Positions 1-8,150 of a DNA stretch of 64,000 nucleotides are shown piece after piece. Position 1 is the stretch's first letter. Each line of letters begins with the position of its first letter. The stretch spans positions 372,001-436,000 of the forward strand of contig NZ_BATJ01000001.1 in NCBI RefSeq assembly GCF_000467125.1, written 5' to 3'. The position numbers and the translations under genes were made by a program. The notes under the pieces are model-generated. The model was not told where the DNA came from, ran no database searches, and saw only the letters and a program-made list of their open reading frames with translations. Source of the DNA: Vibrio proteolyticus NBRC 13287 (lineage in GTDB: Bacteria > Pseudomonadota > Gammaproteobacteria > Enterobacterales > Vibrionaceae).

Positions 1-531
1 TTTCAGGTGACCTCCATGACGTCTGAGCAAATTATCGATCAACTCAACCGCAATCAACTCGACTTGGGCATCTGTTATCTTGATCAGATTGATACGGCTT
101 ATTTTGACGTTATTGAGTTAAGCTCCACCAGCATGGGGGTGTTGTATGATACCCGTCACTTCGCATTCGATGATGCTGCCATGAGTTGGGGACACCTTGA
201 TAGCATCCCTCTGGGGCTGCTTACCAAAGGAATGCATTACCGTCAGTCTATTGATCTCAATTTGGGCAGCCAGGGGATCACACCACAAACGGTGATTGAG
301 AGTAACTCTACTTTTCATCTGATACAGGCCGTTAATGCGGGTGTCTGTTGTGCGATTATGCCTCTGAACTGCGGCCTGGAAGCCCTTAACGACAATCTGC
401 GTATCATTCCGATTGAACAGGCGGTTGTCCATGCGCCGATAGGGTTGTTGAAGCGCAAAAAAGAGCCGCATTCGGCTCTGACGGATCAATGTTTTGACGA
501 AGCGAAAACCATTTTCGCACCGGCTCTTTAA
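1..531 (+). CDS. LysR-type regulator, C-terminal effector domain (5' truncated by window)
   Basis: The reading frame is open from the first base and ends at TAA 529-531, so this is the 3' part of a gene that begins outside the window. The visible ~175 residues match the periplasmic-binding-like effector domain of LysR regulators: an opening QLDLGICYLD stretch, a central hinge, and a closing GVCCAIMP segment typical of RD-II. The DNA-binding helix-turn-helix is not in view. It lies 50 bp upstream of fdhD on the same strand, so a role near formate metabolism is plausible but inferred only from position. The family assignment is good; the ligand is unknown. Confidence 0.75.
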   Translation, partial: FQVTSMTSEQIIDQLNRNQLDLGICYLDQIDTAYFDVIELSSTSMGVLYDTRHFAFDDAAMSWGHLDSIPLGLLTKGMHYRQSIDLNLGSQGITPQTVIESNSTFHLIQAVNAGVCCAIMPLNCGLEALNDNLRIIPIEQAVVHAPIGLLKRKKEPHSALTDQCFDEAKTIFAPAL

Positions 532-581
532 TCATCCCCGGTTGTATCAATAAACCGGTCCTGCTGTAACAAGGTGATATC

Positions 582-1412
582 ATGAGATGTACTGCTCCTA
601 GCCCACTCACTGGCAATGATATGAATGCTGCGCCAGCGCAACCGGAAAGCTTTAGCTATCGTGAGTTGACCGGAGATCGCCCGGTGATTGAAAATCGCCT
701 GCCGAGCGAATCTGCTTTGTCAATCAGCTACAATGGCATCAATCAGGCGGTCATGATGGTCACCCCCGGCAATCTGGAAGACTTTATCCGTGGATTCACA
801 CTCAGCACGGGCATCATTGAACATTTTCGTGAAGTGCATGATATTCGCATCCGCGCGCAGGGCGAGGCCTATTTTGCGGATGTCGATATCACCAACCGCG
901 CCTTCTGGAATCTGAAAACCCAGCGTCGTCATCTGGCCGGAACCACAGGATGTGGTATCTGTGGTGTTGAAGCACTCGAACAAGCGTTGCCGGATCTCGA
1001 ACCACTTCAACCATCACTACCACCGAGCGAAAACCTCTTTGCTGGATTGAGAATGCGTATTCAGGAAGCTCAACTGGCTGCAAAACAGAGCGGCGCGCTG
1101 CACGCTGCTTTGTATGTCGACCCCATCGGTGAAATCGCGTTATGTCGTGAGGACATTGGCCGTCACAATGCTCTGGATAAGCTGATCGGCGCCATGGCCG
1201 ACCAACACTATGACCCACAACAGGGTTTTGTGGTGGTGACCAGTCGTTGCAGCCTGGAATTGATACACAAAGCTGTCCGGGCCAAAGTGGCGACTCTGGT
1301 CAGCCTCTCAGCGCCTACGGCATTAACCGTTCAGTGGGCCCGCCGTAACCACCTTAATCTGATCCACCTGCCGCAAAGCAATGTGCCTCGCCTATACAGC
1401 CCGGCACCCTAA
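582..1412 (+). CDS. fdhD: FdhD sulfurtransferase for formate dehydrogenase
   Basis: A 276-residue member of the FdhD/NarQ family. These cytoplasmic proteins pass sulfur from IscS to the molybdenum cofactor and are needed for formate dehydrogenase activity. The family signature is seen: TTGCGICG around residues 122-130 carries the two conserved cysteines, and CREDIGRHNALDK near residue 187 is the conserved cofactor-side loop. The ATG at 582 has AAGGTGA seven bases upstream and is preferred; an in-frame ATG at 621 is the alternative. No formate dehydrogenase subunits lie nearby, so the enzyme it serves is elsewhere in the genome. Confidence 0.93.
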   Translation: MRCTAPSPLTGNDMNAAPAQPESFSYRELTGDRPVIENRLPSESALSISYNGINQAVMMVTPGNLEDFIRGFTLSTGIIEHFREVHDIRIRAQGEAYFADVDITNRAFWNLKTQRRHLAGTTGCGICGVEALEQALPDLEPLQPSLPPSENLFAGLRMRIQEAQLAAKQSGALHAALYVDPIGEIALCREDIGRHNALDKLIGAMADQHYDPQQGFVVVTSRCSLELIHKAVRAKVATLVSLSAPTALTVQWARRNHLNLIHLPQSNVPRLYSPAP

Positions 1413-1507
1413 ACCCGTGACGCGTATTTTTGTGGCGGTATCGATGGTTCATCTGTCGGGGCTTTGGTAGTATCAAAGCTTCATTTGCCAACGGTAATCT
1501 ATCCCAC

Positions 1508-2194
1508 ATGACCCTCGAAAAGTTTGCCTCAATATACCAACGAGCCGCTGAACGTAAAGGCGGCGAAGACAGCCTCGAAAAACTGGTTCGCAAACCACTG
1601 ACACCAGAAGAAGTAGCGAATATTCCTGAAGATCGCTGGTTATCAGAATTTTCGATGAAAGTATTCCAGAGCGGAATCTCATGGGATGTCGTACGTAAAA
1701 AGTGGCCAAACTTTGAAGAGTTGTTTTTGGGCTTCAAGGTTGAACCTTTGCTGATGTGGTCAGATGAACTCTGGGAAGAAAAAGCCAAAGATCCACGCAT
1801 TATCCGCCATTTGACGAAAGTGATGTCAATCCCGGCCAATGCTCGCATGATTTACGAAGCGCGAATTGAGCACGGCTCCTTCAGCAATATGGTGGCAAAC
1901 TGGCCTCAGGAACAGATCACTGAGCTTTGGGAGTACCTGAAAAAGCACGGTAATCGTCTGGGTGGCAACACCGGGCCATATTCTCTGCGCACCATTGGAG
2001 CCGATACGTTTATTCTCTCTTCCGATGTCGAGTCTCATTTGCGGCATTGCGGCGTTATCGACAGCGGACGTACGACCAAACGTGCGCAAAAAGCAGCAAA
2101 TGAAGCCTTCTGCCAGTGGCGGGATGAATCCGGCCGGACGTTCACAGAGATCAGCCAGATCATCGCCTTCAGTTGTGGCGATAACCGAATCTAA
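1508..2194 (+). CDS. tag: DNA-3-methyladenine glycosylase I (Tag family)
   Basis: About 228 residues from ATG 1508. The frame is open back to 1430, but those 26 extra residues look non-conserved and have no ribosome site. The body has the Tag/AlkA-like helix-hairpin-helix layout: a Tag-like EFSMKVFQSGISWDVVRKK segment, then LGGNTGPYSLRTIG and a cysteine/histidine-rich end (SHLRHCGVIDSG). Members excise 3-methyladenine from alkylated DNA. The Vibrio branch differs from E. coli Tag, so the exact substrate range is inferred. The gene stands alone between fdhD and a convergent regulator. Confidence 0.75.
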   Translation: MTLEKFASIYQRAAERKGGEDSLEKLVRKPLTPEEVANIPEDRWLSEFSMKVFQSGISWDVVRKKWPNFEELFLGFKVEPLLMWSDELWEEKAKDPRIIRHLTKVMSIPANARMIYEARIEHGSFSNMVANWPQEQITELWEYLKKHGNRLGGNTGPYSLRTIGADTFILSSDVESHLRHCGVIDSGRTTKRAQKAANEAFCQWRDESGRTFTEISQIIAFSCGDNRI

Positions 2195-2208
2195 CCTTAG
2201 CGAAACCA

Positions 2209-2230
2209 GCCCGGTACGCACACCGGGTTG
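2209..2230. terminator. Possible terminator hairpin between convergent genes
   Basis: An inverted repeat CCCGGT/ACCGGG separated by six bases lies between the ends of the glycosylase (+) and the AraC gene (-). There is no clear U tract on either strand, so termination is a guess. Confidence 0.3.
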
Positions 2231-2238
2231 CCCTGCCC

Positions 2239-2976
2239 TCAAGCGGTATCCCGGTGTACATATTTTCCTGGTGTAACCCCAAAATAGTGTTTGAAGGCCG
2301 TGATGTAACTGCTGGTATTCTCAAACCCACACGCCAGTGCCGTTTGTGTAACGCTCTCGTGTCGCGCCAGCCAGCGCAATGAACTCAGCACGCGAGCCAA
2401 TTGACGCCATCGGGCAAAAGTCATCCCGGTTTGCTGCACAAACAAACGGCTCATATGCCTCGGGCTCAAACCAAAATGACACGCCAATTGCGGCTGATCG
2501 CGCCTGTCGTCTGGGCGGTTTAATAACGCATCAGCGATAAGTCGTAATCGTTTATCAGTGGGCATCGGCAATCGCATCACAGAATCATCGGCTGCATTGA
2601 TCTCATCCATCAATACCCCAAGTAAACGTTGCTGAGGCTCCGTCACCTTCGTTGACCCCACGCTCTCCAGACGTCGAATGATTGCGTCACTCAAAGGGTT
2701 AAGTGCCACCAGCCTAGGGAAAGCCGAAGCATGAGGCAATTGCGCCGCCGGCAGCATCAAAATCATACCATCACATTCACTAACGACTTCGGTGCGATGC
2801 CTGACATCTGGCGGTACCCACCCCAAAGCTCCAGACGTAATCATCCACTGCTCCGAGCCCGCTTCAATACTAAGCACACCACGCGATATCCAAAACAACT
2901 GTCCTTGCGGGTGTTGATGCCAATCCGTGCTGCTGTTGTCCTTATGAATCAGATGATGACGCTGACATTTCATCAT
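2239..2976 (-). CDS. AraC-family transcriptional regulator with N-terminal cupin
   Basis: 245 residues. The N-terminal ~100 residues form a cupin-like sensor (DWHQHPQGQLFWISRG near residue 18, the usual H-x-H-P-x-GQL start). The C-terminal ~100 residues hold two helix-turn-helix units: LACHFGLSPRHMSRLF, then VTQTALACGFENTSSYITAF followed by HYFGVTPGKY. This layout is typical of one-component repressors and activators that respond to small hydrophobic or aromatic compounds and often control a divergent gene. Here the divergent neighbour is the SnoaL-like gene at 3081, which makes it the likely target. The inducer cannot be read from sequence. Confidence 0.88.
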   Translation of the reverse strand: MMKCQRHHLIHKDNSSTDWHQHPQGQLFWISRGVLSIEAGSEQWMITSGALGWVPPDVRHRTEVVSECDGMILMLPAAQLPHASAFPRLVALNPLSDAIIRRLESVGSTKVTEPQQRLLGVLMDEINAADDSVMRLPMPTDKRLRLIADALLNRPDDRRDQPQLACHFGLSPRHMSRLFVQQTGMTFARWRQLARVLSSLRWLARHESVTQTALACGFENTSSYITAFKHYFGVTPGKYVHRDTA

Positions 2977-3080
2977 TTGGCTGTTTATCTATAAAAGTGG
3001 TCTGAATATACAAATTACGCCATTCGAATAATAAATACACTTGTTATCTCGTTGTTTAAGTTACCTTTGGAGATGACGCG

Positions 3081-3482
3081 ATGTCACAATTATGTCCCAA
3101 CGTGCAGTGGGTGCTCAACGCACTGACCGAGATTATTGAAGCCCCTGATTACGACGCGCACCTTATTACTCACTACTTTTCGCCCCAGTATCAACAAACG
3201 GTCGATGGGGTGCATCTCGATTTCAGCCAATTTTGTACACACATTGCAGCCTTGAAAAGTCAGACTCATAAGATGACAGTGACATTACTGGCAGCAGCCA
3301 GCCACAACAATCTGGTGTTTACCCGCCATCAGGTTGCGGTCACCAAACTCGACGGAAGCAAAAGTACGGTTATGGTGCTCGCCTGTTTCGAGTTGAGCGG
3401 AAATAAGATCACACGTTGTTATGAGTGCTCGATGGTGATGAGTGGGCCAAAGGAGGACAAAACACTGGCCTCAATTCGCTAG
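3081..3482 (+). CDS. SnoaL/NTF2-like small protein
   Basis: 133 residues with the length and pattern of the SnoaL-like NTF2 fold. An N-terminal helical stretch (DYDAHLITHYFSPQYQQ) is followed by alternating beta strands that end in LACFELSGNKITRCYE. Such proteins act as small hydrolases, isomerases or binding proteins; no specific reaction can be claimed. GGAG lies ten bases before ATG 3081. It is divergent from the AraC regulator with about 100 bp between them, which suggests regulator and target. Confidence 0.65.
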   Translation: MSQLCPNVQWVLNALTEIIEAPDYDAHLITHYFSPQYQQTVDGVHLDFSQFCTHIAALKSQTHKMTVTLLAAASHNNLVFTRHQVAVTKLDGSKSTVMVLACFELSGNKITRCYECSMVMSGPKEDKTLASIR

Positions 3483-3498
3483 GATACGTAGAAGATGA

Positions 3499-3525
3499 AA
3501 AATCCGGATGCATTGCATCCGGATT
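3499..3525 (-). terminator. Rho-independent terminator of the metalloprotease gene
   Basis: A perfect 12-bp inverted repeat (AATCCGGATGCA / TGCATCCGGATT) lies between two convergent genes. The T run follows it only on the minus strand, so it mainly serves the protease gene. Confidence 0.75.
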
Positions 3526-3541
3526 CACGGCTTCAACTCAA

Positions 3542-4771
3542 TCAGTTGAAGCTGAGTGTCGCGCTGTTAAGAATACCAGTATCGCGAGAATAGTTGTCGG
3601 CCACGACCAAGCGCCACTGACCTGTCACTTCTGCCGGATCAACCCCTTGCAGAGTGAAACGCACTTTGTATTGCGTGCCACGGTCATTCGAGTTGGCCTG
3701 CTTCAATACCCAACGGCTGTTGCCTGGTGAGTACAATTCAACCGAGATGTCACCAATGTATTGATGGTCGATATCCAGCTCAATCGTGGTCTGATTGATG
3801 TCACCATTGTAGGACACATCAAACGGTACCACGATCTGGTTCGCATCAGGGATCGCCAGCGGTGAACTCATGGTGTATACGTTCTGACCCGTTGCACCAT
3901 CAGGTGTGGTGGTTCCGGTGTCACCATTGGCATTGCCGTTGTAGATGTTGGCAATTTTCGGTGCCGTCAGATTAATCGCACGCACCGCATTGGCATAGTC
4001 TTTCTTACCACACGCCTGACCTTGACAGGTTTTGTCCGGGTTTGAAAAAGTGTAAGAGCGACCGTTGACACCAAATAGGAAGCCATACGCCATCGTGGTC
4101 GCAAAAGAGTTCTGCACTCCATACCCGTAAGCGTCTTTTTCGGTTCCGTTATTGGTGTGTGGATACCCGTAATCTGGTGCACCCTGATATTGTTCATGCG
4201 CGTGGTTTAGACCAAAGTTATGGCCCAACTCATGAATGAAGGTGTCGGCACCACATTCGTTGATATACGAGTGGCTGTACATCAGGCGTTTCGCGTTCGA
4301 CGGCGAGTATTGCCAGTCGTTTGCCGCGACCACCCAGGCCAGACCACAGCTGATTAACCCTTGTTGTGCGTCGTAGTCTGGCGTGTTGTTCAGATCCAGA
4401 TTACGGAACATCGCAACCATGTCTGCGCCTACATCTTTGCGCACGGTCTCGATATCACTGAAAATACGATCCTGTTTTTGCCCGGGAGTAATTGCGTCTA
4501 ACGCTTGTCCCTGAGATTTCTTATAACCAGGCGCTGAGTCAAAGTCATACTCACGCGCAGCAATGAGGTTAACTTTGATATCCAGACCACTCTCTTTCAG
4601 GATCTGGTTACCGACGTTAAAACGGTGCTGAATCTGGGCCATATGATCCTGATTGAACCACTCAGATGTTGCTTTGGTATACACCCCCAAAACATCGATA
4701 TTCGTGGTTGCGTTTGCAGCAGGCATAGCGAATCCTGACGTTATCATCAACGCTAATAACGTTTTTTTCAT
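3542..4771 (-). CDS. Secreted metzincin zinc metalloprotease with P-domain
   Basis: 409 residues. A signal peptide covers residues 1-21 and ends ANA. A reprolysin/metzincin domain follows, with the zinc motif HELGHNFGLNH near residue 180 and the Met-turn TTMAYG about 45 residues later. Two cysteines around residue 140-173 may form a disulfide. A spacer rich in Gly/Thr (residues ~285-300) leads to a C-terminal proprotein-convertase P/Homo B-like beta domain (IPDANQIVVPFDVSY to the end). It is predicted to be secreted and proteolytic. The mature catalytic domain begins almost directly after the signal peptide, so no propeptide is present; the upstream gene appears to supply one (see findings). 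Confidence 0.88.
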   Translation of the reverse strand: MKKTLLALMITSGFAMPAANATTNIDVLGVYTKATSEWFNQDHMAQIQHRFNVGNQILKESGLDIKVNLIAAREYDFDSAPGYKKSQGQALDAITPGQKQDRIFSDIETVRKDVGADMVAMFRNLDLNNTPDYDAQQGLISCGLAWVVAANDWQYSPSNAKRLMYSHSYINECGADTFIHELGHNFGLNHAHEQYQGAPDYGYPHTNNGTEKDAYGYGVQNSFATTMAYGFLFGVNGRSYTFSNPDKTCQGQACGKKDYANAVRAINLTAPKIANIYNGNANGDTGTTTPDGATGQNVYTMSSPLAIPDANQIVVPFDVSYNGDINQTTIELDIDHQYIGDISVELYSPGNSRWVLKQANSNDRGTQYKVRFTLQGVDPAEVTGQWRLVVADNYSRDTGILNSATLSFN

Positions 4772-4826
4772 TTTAATATCCTATTTTAATATTTTATGTT
4801 TTATTGTTATAAGCACAGACTTAATA

Positions 4827-5480
4827 TTAATCAAAGCCGTGATTTGGTGGCACTTCATATATCCAAGCTGTGCTCCCTTTGCCTTCAACTTTAATTGCGC
4901 CTTTAGGATGACCAATAAAGCCTAAAATTGAAGACTTACCAAAGGTAAACGTTACCGGGTATTTTTCTCCTTCTAGTTCAAAATACCCTGACCAGGTACG
5001 TATACCTTCATTCTGAAATTCATTGGAGTCGATATTAATTGCAATATCTGTATTATCAGGAAGATTAATGGTAATCTTGTCACCTTGATTCAGTGCCTTA
5101 AATTGCGGCACATCTGCAAACTCAATCGCTTTGATGTTTTCCACGTAAGGGCTTTCTGGGCGTAGGGTTTCTATTTCATCCGTCGGGTTTATGTCAACCC
5201 ATACTTCTTTGATTTCTCTTGGCGTACGCACTTTATTCTCGGCAGCGACCTTCTGCTTATCGACCACTCGAGTGGCTTCTTTCTCAACTGGAACAACAGA
5301 AGAAGATACGGTTTTATCCGGTTGGGACGGCGATTTTTCAACCATAACAGTGCGGTCTTCCTGCGTATTTTCTTTAGCACTTTCATCAGAATTCTGAATT
5401 AACGGTTGTGGTGTTTGCAACAACCACCAACCAATTCCTAGTGCGACTATCAGGCCAGCAACCAGTATTTTAATTTTCAC
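4827..5480 (-). CDS. Membrane-anchored protein with protease-propeptide-like domain
   Basis: 217 residues, 55 bp upstream of the metalloprotease on the same strand. Residues 4-21 form a single hydrophobic segment (signal anchor). Residues 25-95 are a low-complexity Lys/Glu/Val linker. Residues ~125-217 form a compact beta-rich domain containing GDKITINLPD, a WSGYFELEG turn, YPVTFTFG, and an ending GSTAWIYEVPPN. This resembles the N-terminal propeptide region found fused to secreted reprolysin-type proteases in other gamma-proteobacteria. The inferred role is a trans-acting inhibitor or folding aid for the adjacent protease. The similarity is my pattern reading, not a database hit. Confidence 0.6.
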   Translation of the reverse strand: MKIKILVAGLIVALGIGWWLLQTPQPLIQNSDESAKENTQEDRTVMVEKSPSQPDKTVSSSVVPVEKEATRVVDKQKVAAENKVRTPREIKEVWVDINPTDEIETLRPESPYVENIKAIEFADVPQFKALNQGDKITINLPDNTDIAINIDSNEFQNEGIRTWSGYFELEGEKYPVTFTFGKSSILGFIGHPKGAIKVEGKGSTAWIYEVPPNHGFD

Positions 5481-5835
5481 TTATATACCTCACCAATAAA
5501 CATTGAGGAATCCAATATAAGATTTTTTTAGATAAAGAAATAAAATCTGAGTGACATTGCTCCCAAAATAAAATCGATGATAATTTTGTAAACTTTATTT
5601 TAGGAACCAAGAGCACATTTTAATTATTATTAAAATATATATTTCATTCAACTGACATATAACATGAATTTTACATACAAATATATACGCCGTACGCTAT
5701 AAATACATTTCTCTATCCTGTTCATTTCTTTCACTCAGCCCCTATATCGTACTAAGTTCCCTCACTTTGCCTAAACTGAAATAAACCGGGTGTGCTTCCG
5801 GTCTACTCTCTGCAGTTATCAAAACAGGAGGCCAT
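5481..5835. other. AT-rich divergent intergenic region
   Basis: About 355 bp between the divergent propeptide-like gene (-) and msrB (+). The half nearest the protease unit is very AT-rich and should hold its promoter. I see no convincing ORF, RNA gene or repeat. The AGGAGG ribosome site of msrB lies at the right edge. Confidence 0.5.
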
Positions 5836-6291
5836 ATGCTCAACTGGCAAAATGTCGTTACCTACGCCAATCAAGGTAACCCGGCACCCGATCGAACTTT
5901 GCACCTGAGCGATGCGGAGTGGCAAACGCGCCTCAGCGATAAGCAATATTATGTGATGCGCCAACACGGGACTGAGCGTCCGTTTTCAGACCAGATGTGT
6001 GAATTGTTTGAACCCGGGCAATACCGTTGCGTTGGTTGTCAGACGATGTTGTTTGACTCGGGCAGTAAGTTTGATTCGCAAACCGGCTGGCCATCGTTTT
6101 CACAACCGTTTAAAACCAATGCGGTGTCTTATCATCTGGACCAAACGCTGGCTCAGATCCGCGTCGAAGTGCGCTGTAACTGTTGTGAAGCCCACTTAGG
6201 CCACGTGTTTCCTGACGGACCAAGACCCAGCGGGCTCAGATACTGCATCAACGCCGTCGCGATCGAGAAAGTAGAACAGGAGGCAGAATGA
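5836..6291 (+). CDS. msrB: Peptide-methionine (R)-S-oxide reductase MsrB
   Basis: 151 residues. It reduces the R epimer of methionine sulfoxide in proteins. Two zinc-binding CxxC pairs are visible (CVGC near residue 65 and CNCC near residue 115). The catalytic cysteine is in GLRYCINAVAI close to the C-terminus, and the family motif TGWPSF is present. It uses cysteine rather than selenocysteine. An AGGAGG ribosome site precedes ATG 5836. The stop overlaps the start of msrA by four bases (ATGA), so the pair is translated together and covers both sulfoxide epimers. Confidence 0.95.
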   Translation: MLNWQNVVTYANQGNPAPDRTLHLSDAEWQTRLSDKQYYVMRQHGTERPFSDQMCELFEPGQYRCVGCQTMLFDSGSKFDSQTGWPSFSQPFKTNAVSYHLDQTLAQIRVEVRCNCCEAHLGHVFPDGPRPSGLRYCINAVAIEKVEQEAE

Positions 6292-6818
6292 ACCGACAAA
6301 CAGCAACATTTGGTGGCGGTTGCTTCTGGTGTACAGAAGCCTTATTCAGTCAGGTTAAAGGTGTGTTGTCCGTCAGAAGCGGCTACAGTGGTGGCCATGT
6401 GAAAAATCCATGCTACCGTGAAGTGTGTAACGGCACGACGGGTCATGCTGAGGTGGTACAAATCGAGTATGACGCTGATGAGATCAACTATGCGCAGTTA
6501 TTGTTGATTCACCTGACCACGCACAATCCGACCACACTTAATCAACAGGGGGCGGACCGGGGAACGCAATACCGCAGTATCATTCTGGCGCACGATGATG
6601 AGCAAGTGGAGGTTGCCAACGGGATCATTCAGGAGCTTACGCCCCATTTTGATGACCCGATCGTCACGGAAATCGTAATGTACAAGGCGTTCTACGAAGC
6701 GGAATCACATCATCAGAACTATTACGCAGATAACCCGGACAAACGCTACTGTGCAGTGGTCATCGAACCGAAGCTGATCAAGTTGCGTGAACGTTATCAG
6801 GATTTGCTCACTGGTTAA
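6288..6818 (+). CDS. msrA: Peptide-methionine (S)-S-oxide reductase MsrA
   Basis: 176 residues. It reduces S-methionine sulfoxide. The catalytic motif GGCFWC is at residues 10-15, followed by SGYSGGHVKNPCYREVC and the conserved GHAEVVQIEYD. The usual C-terminal resolving-cysteine region is short: a single Cys appears in KRYCAVV, so resolving chemistry may differ from long-form MsrA. It is co-translated with msrB, and a terminator follows directly. Confidence 0.95.
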   Translation: MNRQTATFGGGCFWCTEALFSQVKGVLSVRSGYSGGHVKNPCYREVCNGTTGHAEVVQIEYDADEINYAQLLLIHLTTHNPTTLNQQGADRGTQYRSIILAHDDEQVEVANGIIQELTPHFDDPIVTEIVMYKAFYEAESHHQNYYADNPDKRYCAVVIEPKLIKLRERYQDLLTG

Positions 6819-6821
6819 TTC

Positions 6822-6848
6822 CAAGGCGCCCGAAAAGGCGCCTTTTCA
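6822..6848 (+). terminator. Rho-independent terminator of msrBA
   Basis: A GGCGCC / GGCGCC stem closed by CGAAAA is followed by TTTTC just after the msrA stop. It also abuts the 3' end of the convergent dehydrogenase gene. Confidence 0.8.
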
Positions 6849-8051
6849 TTGCCTCATCAACAGACGAAATATACTCTGGCAGTCTTTAGGTGACATCAGT
6901 TTCGGCACCGGATAATTCCAATATGCCTCTTTTAAAGCTTGCGCTACCATCGCCGCGATGTCTTCTTCTTGGATCTCTTCAAGGTAGTGCGGTAAACCAA
7001 TGGCAGCACATAACTGATGTATATAATCGATCAGGGCTTGTGCGGCTGATTCCGGGGTCGACTGCTCACTTGCCACTCCCCCAGCGACAGCCAGCGCTTT
7101 CATTTTTGCTGCGGCGTGGCTTTTACTGAACTGCATGACATGTGGCAATGCCAGCGCATTCGCTAACCCGTGCGGGATTTGATACTGGCTGCCCAACGTG
7201 TGAGCAATTGCGTGCACATACCCCAGGCTGGCTTTGGTGAACGCCAGACCGGCATAATACGCCGCGAGCGACATGTTCAGCCTGACAGCGCGATTGCTTC
7301 CTACTTTGACGGCGCTTTCGAGGTTGTCCGTTATCAGCCGGAAGGCCGCCAGTGCATGGCGATCCGTCTCCGGTGTGGCATTTCGGGACAGGTACGCTTC
7401 AATGGCGTGCGTCAATGCGTCTATGCCCGTTTGCGCTGTGATATGTGCAGGTAAACCCATCATCAGATCAGGGTCCAGCGCTGCTACCAATGGCATCAGT
7501 TTCGGATCCATTAATGGTGTTTTTTGATGAGACTGTGGATTGGACACCACCGCCGCGACCGTCACCTCGGAGCCTGTTCCGGCAGTGGTTGGAATGACAA
7601 ATAAAGGGGCTGGCGGCTGACGTACCTTAAGTAAGCCAGATAATTGCTTCACAGAACGTTTGTTGGTGGCCAGCGCGGCAATCACCTTAGCACAATCCAT
7701 TGGCGAGCCGCCCCCTAAAGCAACCACGGCGTCACACTGTTGTTGCTGGTACCGCATATGGCCACGTTGTGCCTCGGTATAAGTGGGATCAGGAACCACA
7801 TCCGCAAACAGCGTACTGTCGACGCCGTAGCTTTCGAGCTTTGTTTGCAATTGCGCAGCAAAACCCAGCTCAACCATGCCGGAATCAGTAACCACCAGAA
7901 CCCGGCGACATCCCATCAGACCGACCGAATGGCAGAGTTGACTGACAGCACCGTGGCCGATAAACATGGTCGGTTTAGTGATCGGTAAATACCTGGCCGC
8001 CAGTTTCAGACCAGCCATATAAAGGTGATGAAACCAAACTGGATACGTCAT
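6846..8051 (-). CDS. Iron-containing (group III) alcohol dehydrogenase
   Basis: About 401 residues. The NAD(P)-binding half contains VVALGGGSPMDCAKV. The metal site is read from GIDALTHAIEA (Asp and His), then GYVHAIAHTLG and QIPHGLANA, which supply the remaining histidines. This is the usual Fe-ADH set. Substrate is unknown; relatives act on ethanol, butanol, lactaldehyde or other short alcohols. An in-frame ATG at 8072 exists, but AGGGAAGAG directly before the ATG at 8051 favours the shorter form. It is convergent with msrBA and stands alone. Confidence 0.9.
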   Translation of the reverse strand: MTYPVWFHHLYMAGLKLAARYLPITKPTMFIGHGAVSQLCHSVGLMGCRRVLVVTDSGMVELGFAAQLQTKLESYGVDSTLFADVVPDPTYTEAQRGHMRYQQQQCDAVVALGGGSPMDCAKVIAALATNKRSVKQLSGLLKVRQPPAPLFVIPTTAGTGSEVTVAAVVSNPQSHQKTPLMDPKLMPLVAALDPDLMMGLPAHITAQTGIDALTHAIEAYLSRNATPETDRHALAAFRLITDNLESAVKVGSNRAVRLNMSLAAYYAGLAFTKASLGYVHAIAHTLGSQYQIPHGLANALALPHVMQFSKSHAAAKMKALAVAGGVASEQSTPESAAQALIDYIHQLCAAIGLPHYLEEIQEEDIAAMVAQALKEAYWNYPVPKLMSPKDCQSIFRLLMRQ

Positions 8052-8150
8052 TCTCTTCCCTGTTTTGAGCATTTACTCAGATTTTTAGATTAGGAAAAAG
8101 TGTAGCTCTTGACCAGAGGGGCGAATAAAAAGTGTGGGGCTGAAATCCCC

